Positions 51,172 through 62,750 of a DNA stretch of 64,000 nt are shown piece after piece. The position numbers and the translations under genes are program-made. The stretch's first letter is position 1; the number at the start of each line of letters is the position of its first letter. The notes beneath the pieces are model-generated. The model worked only from the letters and a program-made list of their open reading frames with translations. It did no database searches and was not told the DNA's origin. Origin of the DNA: Ectocarpus siliculosus (lineage: Eukaryota; Sar; Phaeophyceae; Ectocarpales; Ectocarpaceae); NCBI GenBank assembly GCA_000310025.1, contig FN649742.1:3044431-3108430 (forward strand), given 5' to 3'.

Positions 51172-51820
51172 GCGCCCCCGCAGCTGTCTCTTGTCTTCAA
51201 AGGCAGTCCTTAATTACGGCGGTGTGTCGCCACATGTCATGCCGAGCAGGCAACCCGCCGGTTCTGTACCATCTCCGTCGCCATCGACGGGACGTCTACA
51301 AGTAACTCACCAGCGAGAGTGCCAGGACGGCTGCAGCCGAGCCTGCCGCGGTCTGCACAAAAGATGCTCGGGACAGGCCTCCGACGCGAGCCTCCTCTGC
51401 AATCTCGACACGGTTCTCCTTTGGCTCTCGCAGCTGCTGCAGTTGCTGTTGCTGTTGATCCTCATCGTCAACCGCTGCTGCCATCCTGCTGCCCAAAATT
51501 CCGCTCGGCCGTCGACGAAACCGACCGCGTTTTCTGTACAGGCTGCGGTCCTCGGCGTCCCTCGAGACGTGGAGGTGGTGGCGTTTTACATACTGGTGCT
51601 GAGCGGCGCGCCGGTCGTTTGCTCTTCCGGGCGCAACGCCACCGATGCTATGTCCACTCGCAACAAAAGCGGCAGTAGTAGCTCGTGCGGCACGTGCTGA
51701 CTTCGTGTTTGGTCCAGCATCAGCACGACGGCAAGTGGTTGCTTGGACATCCCCGATCAACACCAGTAGAGAAAGAAGAAACGCCCCACATTTACTGCTG
51801 TGATTTCCGCAGTGGTCCAT
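39598..51820 (-). CDS. Leader-EF-hand-GxGY-repeat-SLC25 carrier fusion, ~942 aa, 15 exons
   Basis: Exons, every join in phase: 51820-51311, 49673-49522, 48887-48713, 47750-47551, 46732-46535, 45849-45753, 45187-45071, 44708-44622, 44081-43845, 43592-43534, 42728-42539, 41576-41413, 41119-40971, 40373-40221, 39938-39598. The N-terminus (CGAFLLSLLVLIGDVQA) is an ER signal; near residues 140-170 ASFVQTAAGSAAAVLALSL is a second hydrophobic, Tat-like or anchor segment, as in complex-plastid leaders. Next come a helical module (FSAFEESIDMTW, SPRFVAYLARFLVNYD), an EF-hand loop DLDGDGTLNEEE, and a helical module with KKLFKLLVEEFGEE. Four GxGY motifs follow (NGGRGY, SPGKGY, NGGSGY, HKGSGY), each before PxVxI-like strands. 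The C-terminal 330 residues are a three-repeat carrier: IPIDVVKTRMQ, TPFETLRIKTV and QPSDTVFVEV signatures. The third lacks the basic residue, as in phosphate carriers, and IPFMMAKF resembles their IPYTMxKF. Substrate and location are inferred. The C-terminus is read to a TGA at 39598; a donor after DDLK could instead add an exon. Confidence 0.88.
42326..42438 (+). repeat. Truncated family A element, opposite orientation
   Basis: Reads CCTGGTCCGGTGAGAACCC through GTCAATGGTCTAACGACTAC and GACTATGAGTAC to a run of about 15 C. This is the 3' third of the 370-bp element in plus sense. It lies in the carrier-fusion intron between 42539 and 41576, between a short C-run and (CT)n sequence. Confidence 0.85.
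46136..46193. repeat. (CT)n microsatellite
   Basis: A CT-rich run with interspersed CTGTCT units, in a carrier-fusion intron. A similar (CT)n run is at 51135-51168. Confidence 0.85.
47849..47980 (-). repeat. Chimeric interspersed repeat (family B joined to family A)
   Basis: After a G-run, a family B tail (TGCATGCCTAAGCGGTTAGA through TCCTCGAGAGGACGAAGCA) runs straight into a family A tail (CTCATAGCCGTGCATGCCGT through CATTCCTA). The two related tails are in the same orientation. It lies in a carrier-fusion intron, about 100 bp upstream (in transcript sense) of the exon starting at 47750. Confidence 0.75.
50253..50445. repeat. Imperfect inverted repeat, ~70-bp arms
   Basis: The left arm 50253-50323 (GCAACTCTTTTACG through ACACCGAACGGCTTACC) pairs with the right arm 50378-50445 (GGTAAGCCGTTCGGTGCAGAG through CGTTAAAAGAGTTGC), with a spacer of about 54 bp. 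The outer and inner ends match best. It lies in the large first intron of the carrier-fusion gene. Confidence 0.85.
51135..51168. repeat. (CT)n microsatellite
   Basis: About 17 uninterrupted CT units in the first intron of the carrier-fusion gene, 140 bp downstream of its first exon in transcript sense. Confidence 0.9.
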
Positions 51821-52617
51821 GTCGATCTCGCTTGCCACACTCTGGTGAGCGGTGCGTGTATCTGTCCCGTGGCCTGCTCGACTGCATGGCTGCTCATGAT
51901 GATGCCGCTGGCCGGGCTCCGCGGAACGAACTTGAGGTACCCAAGGGTACCCAAGGGGCTCCGTGGCTGCATATGAGAGGAAAAACGCGCGCAATTAGCA
52001 ACGGTCACATTGTGCGCGAATCGGACAGGTATACGCCAAAGCTTGCACGGGCCGCCACCTGAGCAAGGGCGAGGGAAGGGCGTGCCATGTTTTCGTTTGG
52101 CCAACAAGAGGCGTTGGCGAAAACAGGAGGAGCGAATAAAAAGAAGCCGTCGAGGCGAATCTCTCTCGCAGATCGATCGCGCAATGACGAGAACGCCATG
52201 CCTCCCTTGACGCCGAGAGGACACCGGGGGCCCATGGGGAAGGGGCCACTTCAGAATCAGCAGGCTTTCCTCCAGGTGTGTGCGTAGAAACCGAACGTTG
52301 GTGTGAAGGGGACGTCTGTTGGGGACGGTCGCGAAAGTAGCGAATTAACCCTTACGGCACAACAATGGTTGGCAAGAATTTATTATCAGAGGTATCCGCC
52401 GGGTGAACCTCGGGTTGCCGGAAGCGATTGCCGCTATTTGCTGCTGCTGCTGCTGCTGCCTGCATCATAGCCTAGCACTTAGGATCGCTCTGCAAAGAAT
52501 AATGCTTCCCATAGGCGTGGGGGATGTTGGTAGCACTGCGTCCACGCAATCAATCCCAGACACATGTATCTCCCCTTTTTCGCCCGATTCTTCTGCGTTC
52601 ATGAAAACCAGACGGCG
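51821..52617. promoter_or_regulatory. Divergent promoter region between two large genes
   Basis: About 0.8 kb separates the start codons of the minus-strand carrier fusion (51820) and the plus-strand coiled-coil gene (52618, or 52564 if the upstream in-frame ATG is used). It should hold both promoters. A CTG run near 52440-52460 is the only repeat. No core motif is clear. Confidence 0.45.
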
Positions 52618-55600
52618 ATGCCTGCCGCCCCAGCGGCTTGCCCTGCGTCTACCTCTCCTTCTCGGCAAGGGGGCAGCGGCGGTGGCGGGCGAGGTGGAGG
52701 TGGAGGGTCCACCGCGACCCAGATGGTCAACCAAAACTTCGAGCTCAAACGCCGGCAGCAGGAGCTGGAGAGCATGGTTCAGAGCTCCGAGGCAGCGACT
52801 AGCCAGCTGCAGGAACGGAATAGCCAGCTGCAGGAGCAGAACCGTCAGCTGCGGGAACAGAACACCAGGGCGCGAGCCGAGCTGGAGGAGTCAAACGCAC
52901 GGGCAGACAGAGCTAGCGCGGAGGCAGAAGGATTGCGTGGCGAGGCAAAATCCAAGAGCACGGAGATAGCGGGCCTGCGTCGCGACGCCAAGATGGCGAG
53001 CACGGAGACGGCGAGCTTACGGCACGATGCCAAGACTGCCAGCGCGGAGATCGCGAGCCTGAAGCGCAAGGCCGAGACCGCGAAGGCGGAGTCAGCGAGC
53101 TTGCGGCGTGAGGCGACGACCGCAGTCGAAGAGGCCGCTAGCGCCCTCGCGCAGACCCGCGCCGAGGCCGAGGCGGCCACGGCGAGAGCCGAAGCGGCCG
53201 AGAAGCTCGGCGTGCAGCAGAGGGAGGCCGTCGCCCAAGCCGAAGATGCCGCTCGCAAGGCAACCAAAGCCCTCAAGGCAGAGGCCGCCAAGGCTGCCAA
53301 GGCTGCTGCGGCCGCCAAGGCTGCTACCCAGGCCGCTGCCACCGCAAAAGCCACCGCTGCTGCTGCTAATCAAGCGGCTGCAGCCGCCAGGGCTTCCGCC
53401 GCTGCTGACGTTGCCGCCGCCGCCTCCGCCGCTGCCGCCGCGGCTGCGCAACAAGCCGAGAGCGAAAACTCACTCCGCCGGCGGTCGGACGTGCTGTCCC
53501 TTGCGGCGAGCCTAGAGGCCCTCGCTGCAGGGGGCTCTGCCGCTCGGACGACGGACACCTCTTCCCAGCCGACCACGGGAAAGAAGAGGGGCCGGGGAAG
53601 CGCAACACCGGGAATCGGACCCCGAACAACCGCCGTGGAGCCAACGGACGAGGCTACGGCGCCGGCTGGAGCACAATGCCGCCGCGGAGGCGGCACGACC
53701 GGCGGCGTCGGAGGCTATGTGGAGCTGCCGGAGCTGACTAAAGGGTTCTGCGGGTTCCTGGCGGCCTACACGGCGCAAGGCCTGCCTCTGGACGCGCTGG
53801 TCGGGCTCATACAGACCACCCCTTCCGCGGGCGGGCGAGGAGGGGTGGATAACAGCGACGGAGTCGAGAGGGGCGATATGCCGCCGCCCCCGCGCGTTAC
53901 GGCCACCGAGAGGGCGAAGAAAAAATCGCGAGAGGCAACGGCTGTGAAGCTGGGAAAACCCACCGCCTTGGTCTTGCCTCCCCCTGCTGCCGCGACCGCC
54001 ACCCCTGCTCCTGCCCCCGATGGGGATTCACTATCCGCCGCCCCTGCCGATGCTGCAGCCGCTATGACGACCCCTCCCGAGTCGGTGGTGCCTACCGCAC
54101 GACCTACCACCACCCGCAGAGAGATGCTTAACGCTCGGCGTGCGGAGAAGGAGAGGGAAGCCAGGGAGAAGGAACGCATCCAGGAAGAGAAGGAGAGAGA
54201 GAGGGCGGAGCGCCAACGCGAGGCTAGGAAGAAGCGCAAGCAGGAGGCCGCTCTTCAGAAGGCCGCCGAAGCCGCTGCCCGTCAGCAGGCCGACGAGGCT
54301 AGGAAGAAGGCGGCCGAGACGGAAGCGGCTACCGCAGCGGCAGCAGTAGCGGCAGCCGCAGCAGCAACGGCACCGGCAGCGGTGTTGTCGTCACCTTCGG
54401 TGCCATCTCTATCGCAGGAGCAGGAGCAGGAGCAACGGGGGGAAACGAAACCGCTGAGAGCGCACAACACCAAGAGCAAGCGGGCCAAACCAGTCAAGCA
54501 AGCGCCGCTGCCACAGCAGCATGCGGGGCAACCGCACGGGCAGAAGCGGGCCGTGGGCGGTACTGAAGCAAGAAATAGGAAGCACTCCGTTAACGTCTCC
54601 TCCTCCTCTTCCGATGCCGCTCCCGCGGATAAGGCAGAACTCCCGAACGCAGCGTCGGTACATGCAGTGGCGGCAGCGGCGGCGACGACAGACCTTGACG
54701 AGGTGGGGGGAGCTGTCGTCGAAGAGGTACCCATGCCCGCGGGAGACATTGACGACGGATTTTTCTGCGCCGATGTAGGCGGTGTGGGCGGCAGCAACTC
54801 GGTCGGGCTTATCGTAGGCGGTGGCGGCGGCAGTGGCGGCGGCGACGGGTATGGCATGGTCGGGGCTTGGTCGCACCAGGCGGACGGCTCGATCGCGGCG
54901 GTTGGAAGCGGCAGCGGCGCGGCGTTGGACTCCGGTCCCGGCGAGAAAAAAAAGAGGGGCAAGGGCAGGTCGCGCAAGCCTGAAGCCGTCGTGGAGCCGT
55001 TGAACATGGGGGCACGGAGCGTCGAGGGCGGGGAGAGTGGCGACGAGGGGAGTGGCAAGGAATCGAAGAAGAAAAAGAGGAGGCGATCGATGAGGTGAGT
55101 GTTTCTTCCCCGTAGGAAGTGCTGATAGCGTGGGTGAGTAAAGAGCGCCGAGGGCAACAAACAATGATTTTTTCGTTGGTCCCTAATATCCTGCCTGTAT
55201 TCTTTCTGTACCGTCGCGCATATCCTGGTTGTCCTGTATTGTAGTTGCAGTTCTCCTCTTGCAATAGTTACGAACCATCTCCCCCTATCAGCCTTTTTGT
55301 CCTATGTCGAACTGTCCTTTGCGTGCCCCTAGGAGCATGGCCATCGGTAGTCACGTACCACCCCTTTTCTGGCGTGTTGTGTTGACCCGATCCGTACGTT
55401 GCCACCCTCTCGCTGGAATCTTGGCTCGCCCCGCTGGGTAGGCTGGTGAAGGCCCCGGTCAAATTCGGTGACGAAGAACCCGGAGCCGGCGGTCCCCTGA
55501 GCCCGGAGCCAAAGCTAGACCAGAGCAAGGGCCTAGCACCAAAGCTGGAACCAACACTTGCGGGCACCGCTGCGAGCGGGCAAGGCTCGGAAAGTTCCGG

Positions 55601-57031
55601 CCGGGATTCATGTTCCGTCGACAACGCTTCCGTTTCTCATGTCCCTTTCTCGGAGGGTGGTACCGCGGCTGCTGCGAAAGTGGCAACCTCCGCGGCTATC
55701 ATTCCGGCGGCTGCTTCTCAGGTTGCAGCCTCTGCCTCTGCCGAGACCGCCAAACCTACAGCGGAAGCGGTGGGGGGGGCTGGTGGTGCTGCTGCTGCGG
55801 CTCAACATCCGCGTGGTCGGACTACGGCCGACGCTACCGCCTCGCAGCAGCAAGCGCCGCCGTTCGCCAAGCGCAAGCCTGCGGCTCTTGCGAACTCGAC
55901 GAAGTGGATCAGAGCCAACCGCTTCCGTGGGGGGGCGACTGCTGCCACCTGTGCCACTGCTGCTGCTGCTGCTGCTGCTCCCCCGATTTCTCGTGAGAAT
56001 CATCCCAAGGCCACGAGCGATTTCTTGGTCGCCGCCGCCGCCGCCGCCGCTGAAGGGGCTGCCACCACGTCGCCGACGGATAGCATCTCCGCCACCGCCA
56101 CGGCGGCTAAAATGGCCGTAGACGACTTGTTCGACACCGCCGTTCTGCAGCTCTCGGCAGCTACGCCGCCGTCGCAACAGGCAGCGGCGACGAAGACGGC
56201 CGTAAGCGGCGGCGGCAGGGAGAAGGCCAGAGGGGGCTGCGCAGGGGAAGGGGTACCAACAGGGGGGGAACGAGCTTCCAAGGCGAAACCGAATGCTAGG
56301 GAGGCAGAGGTAGCGGTGACTGAGGCGGTGGTGGCGGAGCGTTTGCTGCCGTATGGGGCTGAGGTAACGGACGGTGTTACCGCGAAAGACATCTTTGAGG
56401 CGGCCTCCTCGAGGTCTTGGCTCGGTGACGGGGGCGGGGCGGACGGGGGCCCGCGGGGTGCGCTGACGGGAGTGCTAGCAACGGCGCGCGTCTTGATGCA
56501 GAAGGTGAACGTGGACAAATTTCAACGTCGAATGCACTTTTTGGCACGGTGATGTATGGTTGCGCTGAATACTGCTGTCTCCCAATCCTTCCCCCTCCGG
56601 CCGTCCCCCCCTACGCTGTTCTTAGACCCCCCAGGTGTTGCCAAAGTAAAGAAGTCGACTTGCCTGTGATTGATCGAAAATGCGAACGGATAAAGCGCGG
56701 ATATACCGAAGCGCGCACAACGTGCGCCCGCCCGCCACCGACCCATACCACCTGCCACGTTGCCAAAATCCAGCCGACAAGGAATATACCCTCTGAACGC
56801 GCCCCCGCCTCTGCGTACCCCCTGCTGTGCTTTGTGCTCTCTCGCTCGGCACGTCCAGGCGTCGGGGCCGGGGAGAGCATCTTCGTTGCAATCGGCGGTG
56901 CCGCCCGAAGCGATGCGGCAGTTCGAATCCTTCCTGACGGCGATAGTAGCGACGGAGGCGTGTGCCATGAAGCACGAGCTTCGGGCAGGAACGGAAGCGG
57001 GGGAAACGGTGCCGCCCTCAGCGGGGGCGGG

Positions 57032-57062
<31 letters not shown>

Positions 57063-57183
57063 AAGGCAGCCGGGGGAAAGAAGAAGAAGGGGGTGCGCTT
57101 CTGCGCTTTCGATCTGTCGACCGTCGACATGCCCACGGACGCCATCGAGGATTCCGACGCGGCAGGTAGGTTGTTGTTGCTGC

Positions 57184-57216
<33 letters not shown>

Positions 57217-60200
57217 GGTTGATAATGTAGATTTATTTTTTTACGTGCCGCTCGAAGCGTGATGTGGGGACGTGTTTGTGCCAGGATTAGCACTACATCT
57301 TGACCGCGGAAACGTAGGGACATTGTAGAGTACACAGCCAGAGCGAACACACGACAGCCCTGCCCGTTCTCGAAACGGGTGTCCGCCCTCTCCGATCGGC
57401 TGCGCCGAAAAGGTGGTTTTTCTCTCGTTATTCATCTAACTTCCACCCTTTCCCCCGCCCTTGGACGTGACCCGCGTCGCAGCCAAGGAAGTCGCGCAGT
57501 GTCTGGCACGCGTGGTCGCCTCGTCAAAGCTCCTCCAGGAGGGCATGCCGAAGCGCGCGAGCGGCGCCGGTGGGGCCGGGAAAGCGGCAGCGGTTGCGGA
57601 CGGCGGGATCGGCGGCGGGCTAGCGTCTGTCGTGAAGGCGTTCATGCGCGGGCTAAAAACGGTCGCGGGCGTCGCCGAGCCTGACTCGTGCCCCCTGGTC
57701 GCCAGCGCAAGAGGCGCGTGTCGCGAGCTCGGGACCGAGATCTCGACGGAGGTTGTCAAGCGGGCTGCGGCGCTGCTGCTAGAGTCGTTCGAGGCCCTGG
57801 AGGGAGGAGCCGAGGTACGCAGCTGGGAAAGGGTTGGCGGGCGGAGGGGGGGGCTGTCCGTCGTGGTAACTTAATGATGCAGAGTCTTGGCTTGCCCTTG
57901 TCGATGCCCCGCCGAAGGCTGTTGCCACGGAAGGGGGCGGCCGGAGAAACGTGCGTTAGTGGTAATGAACCAATTTGAAGTGAGCCTCGGGATGCGGTGG
58001 CTCGGCGATAAAGCTGTCGTTGTCTTGTAGATGATGTGATATGCATTGTGTTTCCGGTAAACCGTGTCATCCTGGCAGCTGGTGTTAGCGTGTTGTTCTT
58101 ATCTAGTCGGCCAACGCGACCTTTCTCTGGCCCTCCTCCCCTCGTCTAAACGCGTGCATCTTCGATCCCCCAACCTGTTGATCCCTCGGCAATTTTTTCC
58201 TCGGTCAGTCACTCATCGATGACGCGTGAAGGTTTGCTGCAGCGAATACTGTCTGAACTGAATAGCTGTGTCGCCGTCCTCAATAGTCAAAACGGTTCGG
58301 CCCTGTGGTGATGATGCAAACAGGTCGCCGCTACCAGGTGTCCGCTCAGGCAGAGGCTGGCCATCATGCTGTCGGCCCTCATCCGGTTCAACCTGAGGAC
58401 CCTGCTAAACCCCCCGCCTCACAAGTCCCTCTCGAGCCTCCACATCGCTGACAGCACCGATAAGCCCCGCAAGGTACTTTGTTTGTGTGGTTGGTGTATT
58501 GACGGGTGGACACTTCGAGACTCTCTTGAGTATTCTCCGGTGTCAGCGACGGTCGTGCATTTTGCTTAAAAGTCTTTCGGGCGTTCGGTTCCGCCGCCGT
58601 GTACTTGACGTAACGAACATTCGGAACACCCCGCTCTACTTTGATTCACGCGCACGGTACTTTACGAGCTGAAAACGGCAATCATTGTCCGTGGAATCAT
58701 AATTCATTTTCTGACGGAGTGTCATCTTGAAAACAAATGACTACCGAGAGCGGTCCGCACATCCACCATCCTCCCAAGAATAAGCAGCAGCCCCTGTGCC
58801 GACGTGCTTGCCATCGAATCGGCCAATGATTGATGGGGAAGCTTCTATCGAGAGCCCTTGCACTGCAGGGAAAGGGTAGATAGACGATGCTGACGCTCCG
58901 TACACCTTCACCTGTACACCACACACACACAGACACGACTGGTTGATTCGTTGTCGCTCGTTTGTCTTCTTGTATGGCGTGTGCATCGTGCGGTTGTCGG
59001 ACCTGGGCTGCTCCTCCGTCTTTCAAGAGGCAGGCATGATACAACAACGCTGGGATGATCTTATCTCCTGATTAATTTGCCAACCAACCACCACCCAACC
59101 CGCAGGGTGCTTGGTGGGATGGATCCATGAGTTGAGTTTCCCGTCCCGTTCCGTCGACCGTCGCCCCTGCATGCGCGTGTTTTTGTCCTTTTCCGTGGGT
59201 CCTGCGTCCCCAGAGCTGAAAACATAATACATAGAATAAATAATAACATGAACTCCCGAATTATGTCATTGCAGTCGTTTGTCTGTGTCAGTATCTCTCC
59301 GCTCTGTACGTATGAATGTACATAAAAATGTTAATATTCCGGCCGGGGTAACAACGAACGACATGGTGATCAGGTGCACGAGGTGATTCTGCTGGTGTCG
59401 GAGGAGAGCAAGCCCGCCAGCAAGAAGGATGCCTTCGACCCCACGAGGGACGGAGCCGCGTCCGCCGTCCTGTCGAGAGCCCTCCGACGGGTAAGGAAGG
59501 CCGTTTCGGGCCGAGCTAGATAGACTTGAAGGCCGTTTGGAGGCCTGTGTAGCTGTTGCTTCTACATAGCAATCCTTGCTTGTCAGACATACGGGCAACC
59601 GTTACGACGGTTTCGCCTTCCCGTCTGCTTCTTGCCCCTCACGTAGAAAACGCTTCGAGAGATTCTCTGTGTCGACAACAGCGAGAGGTTTCTTCGTTGG
59701 TGAGGAGAAGTGTCCCTGAACGTGGGTGGTGTTTTTTTTTTGTGACACAGCGTATGAACGAGGGCAGACGACGGCCTCTACAAGGGACCCGATGTGGAAA
59801 TTTCCAGAGTTTCGAGGGAGGGTGTCCCCGGAAACCCACGAGCGGTCCCCGCCGCGCCCGGCGCGGTAAAAAGAAATGCAAATAAATAGTTGAGACGGGC
59901 GCACCCGGGTGATGCCACCGAAGGGGGCGAAGCAACAATACAGCTACATACCACCGATGAACCAGGCATGTAAACGAGGTGAATCCTCAGACCACTCCCG
60001 ATCGGTCATGCTTGTCCTGACCGGCCCAAAGGATGCCCCCCCGCCCCCCCTGCCGTTCCCCGTCCCCCTCGCAAATCGGGCAATATGTGAAACGGCGGAA
60101 GTGGCGCCCCCCGTGCGGCAAGGGTGACGAGCAACAACGAGCCACGGCACTCCCGCTTGTTGGTTAGTTACAGTACCGTTCTTGCCTGACCTCTGCTCTC

Positions 60201-62750
60201 GACCCTGCTCCGCCTCTGCTGCCGTCGCCATTCTCGCTGGTATACTACGACCCCCCCAAAAAAACACGACCAACAACGGAAAAAAAAAATGCAGCTGTAC
60301 GAGTTTTCTGACGCGGTGGAGGTGATGTCTAGAGCGGAGGCATTCGTGGCCGACATGAAGGGCAAGAACCGCGATCTCTACGGCGACGAGGAGAAGGCTT
60401 CTCGGGCACGGCTGCATTCGCAAAGCACCGTGGACATCGTTGCAGGTGCCTTTCGTTTTGTAGGCTGGGTGCTGGTTGGTTGATTGAGACTGACTGCCCT
60501 CTGGCAGGGACGACCGTAGATCCCGTAGATCGTTAACGGACGGGTTTTTCTTCCGAGGAATCGCAAGACGATACGGGTGCTGTGTTGTAGGCTCCAGGCA
60601 CGGCGGTTGAGAGGCCATGGTGTTACTTTTAAGTTTTGGCGCCGTCGTTTTGGCGCCGTCTACTACAGATGGTATCGCACCGGGAACATTCCGCTATCGC
60701 CCGTACGGCAAGGTCAATGGTCCAAGACGTTGCGCAGCTGGTTAAGTAATTAATGACGCCAACGCCAACTACTAACACACAACACCTCTGTACAGCAGTA
60801 TCTCGTAATCGTTTGAAAGTATATACAATTGTGATTGTATTGTTATTTTTTGACACATGTTTCCGGTGCTTTCGGCGGCCTGTTTTCCTGCTGACTGATT
60901 TCTTTTTTCTTTTTTCTGCCGCTTTTTTTGGTGGCATCCAGCTATACGTGCGAGGAACTTCGTGCTGGAGCTGCTTGAGTTTCCGGGGGTGGAGCTGGCC
61001 GTGTCGCAAGCGCGGGGATGGGGCGAGTTGGAGAGGCTGTCGACGGAGCTGCGGAAGTGAGTACCCGAAGTCACAGCCAGAAGTTGTTTTCGTTCGTTTG
61101 ATGTGCTCTCTTGTTATCTTGAAAGTTCCGGGCGTGTCGTGTATTATTGTAGGGCGGATTGACCCTTGTCTGAGCTGTGGCGGGCGTGTAGAAGTCGCAG
61201 GGAAATATTGATCCGTGTTCTCTGTCTTCGTTTTATGCCGCAAATCTGATTGTGGGTGGACTGCATTGTGTTCCTAAAGTTACTCGGAGTGGTCAACACA
61301 GGGCGGGGGGTGTACTCATAGTCGTGCATGCCGTAGGGTCGTTTGACCGTTGACCTCGCATCCCTACAAAGCCGGGACGGAGCACGCCGGGCTCTCACCG
61401 GACCAGGGTCTCACATCACCAAGCGCGAAGCGCCGTGAGGTATTAGGCGAGTCGCATGAAGGGTGAGCTGCATCCTGCTAAGGGTGTTCGGCATCTTTGC
61501 TTGCTTCCTTGCATACGGATGACAGCTGCGAATGACTAAATTATTTTCTGGTGCGCTTTCCCTTCAAGAGACAGCAGTTATGAGCACTGTGTAACTGCCT
61601 CGAGGGTGCTTGACCAATTTAGATAACACAAACTGGTGCGGTTATCCCCTTTGCGCGGAGTGAGGGTTCTCGACCCCGCCAAACAACTTCCACTCGACCA
61701 CGACCACCATTGCAGGATCGGGGGGGGGGGTTGTTGGCGGTGGCAGAAGTCGGTCTCGCCCTTTTTTTTTTTGGGCGTCATGAGCCTTGCCACTCTGTAA
61801 CCGGGGGCTGCTTTCTCTAAATCAAAAAAAAAAAAAATTTCAGGGGGAAGGACTCCCAGGAAGGGGACCCCTCCCTCACCCTCCTGGCCAAGGTCCAAAG
61901 GCGGAAGGAGTGGTTCCCCCAAAAGTTCTTATGGCACCACGGCGACAGGGCCAAGGCTTTCTTTCCCCACCTGGAGGAGGTGTTGGTGGGGTGCGACAAA
62001 AAGGAGGCCAAGCGTCTTTCCCAGGTTTTTAGGCAGAAGAAAGGGGCGGGGGGGGGGGAGGTGACCACGTGTCCTTGAGAGGACGGAGCATAGGGAAGGG
62101 GAGGGTCGGAAAGGAGGGCGGGAGGGCGGGGTCCTCATTTGGTTCTGTCTTATTTCTTTTTTTTTGTTTGATGTTCGACCTCGCATTTCAGGAGATGAGG
62201 CGCGCCGTTCGTATGTGCTCTGCGAGTTTTGAGCGCTAATTGATGCGTGCCGCCTTGTGTACTTTTTGTGTGAGGTATGGAAGGGGTTGGAGATAGGGCA
62301 CACGTGTTTTTGCAGAGGGGGCAGGGGGAAGTGTCGAGAGAAGGCGGAGGCGCTCATCTCACCTTGAGTACCCTTAACAGCAGCAATCCCAGCGTTGCTG
62401 CGTGCTTGCGGGTCGAAGGCTTTGGGGGTGCCGGGCTTTGTTGTCGATACACGACCCTGCATCGAGACCTACCGACCGGCTTGCAGCAGAAGCTTGCCGC
62501 ACGCGCAACAATACTTGCGCGTTTGGTTCATCTAACAATAGATACCCTGGTATGCTTGAGGAAGGAAAAACAGCACCGGTACCCACGGTTTGGGCGTGTT
62601 GTTTTCCGTCTCGCGTACCACGCCTTCTCCTGCCCTCTTTTCTCCTGCCGTTGAACGCCTTCTACCTTGTACTCTCCCCCTCCCCTTTAGACCCCAGACT
62701 CCGTCTCCCCGGACCTAACGCTGATTCCCGTCTTCAACCCGTTCAATTGA
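52618..62750 (+). CDS. Large Ala-rich coiled-coil protein, ~1,660 aa, 10 exons
   Basis: Function not recognised. Exons, all in phase: 52618-55094, 55442-56548, 56876-57165, 57483-57814, 58324-58473, 59374-59490, 60295-60445, 60942-61056, 61844-62024 and 62691-62750 (stop TGA). Residues about 40-300 are a long coiled coil (FELKRRQQELESMVQ onward) with four exact-length 14-residue repeats and then almost pure Ala/Lys/Thr. A second charged helix (KEREAREKERIQEEKERERA) lies near residue 520, and Lys/Arg clusters (KKKKRRRS) suggest nuclear location. The C-terminal about 370 residues look globular and helical, with AKEVAQCLARVVASSKLLQ, LAIMLSALIRFNLRTLLN, LYEFSDAVEVMSRAEAF, FVLELLEFPGVELAVSQA, EWFPQKFLWHHGDRAKAFFP and DLTLIPVFNPFN. 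An in-frame ATG at 52564 would add 18 residues. The ninth-exon donor (CCCAG/GTTTTT) is weak; reading through instead gives a stop at 62076 within a repeat. Gene structure is well supported; identity is open. Confidence 0.85.
52957..53124 (+). repeat. Four 42-bp in-frame coding repeats (14-aa coiled-coil units)
   Basis: Units at 52957-52998, 52999-53040, 53041-53082 and 53083-53124 encode STEIAGLRRDAKMA, STETASLRHDAKTA, SAEIASLKRKAETA and KAESASLRREATTA. Each is two heptads long, so the register of the coil is kept. Confidence 0.9.
61303..61687 (-). repeat. Short interspersed element, family A, full-length copy 3
   Basis: From the G-run at about 61303 through TACTCATAGTCGTGCATGCC, CACATCACCAAGCGCGAAGC and TGAGGGTTCTCGACCCCGCC. 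It is near-complete and in the same orientation as copies 1 and 2. It lies in the coiled-coil gene's intron between 61056 and 61844. Confidence 0.88.
62044..62093 (-). repeat. Short LINE-tail fragment (family B)
   Basis: A G-run followed by GACCACGTGTCCTTGAGAGGACGGAGCATAG, here split: the diagnostic part is GTCCTTGAGAGGACGGAGCA. It starts 20 bp after the predicted end of the coiled-coil gene's ninth exon and contains the stop that would be used if that donor were skipped. Confidence 0.6.
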
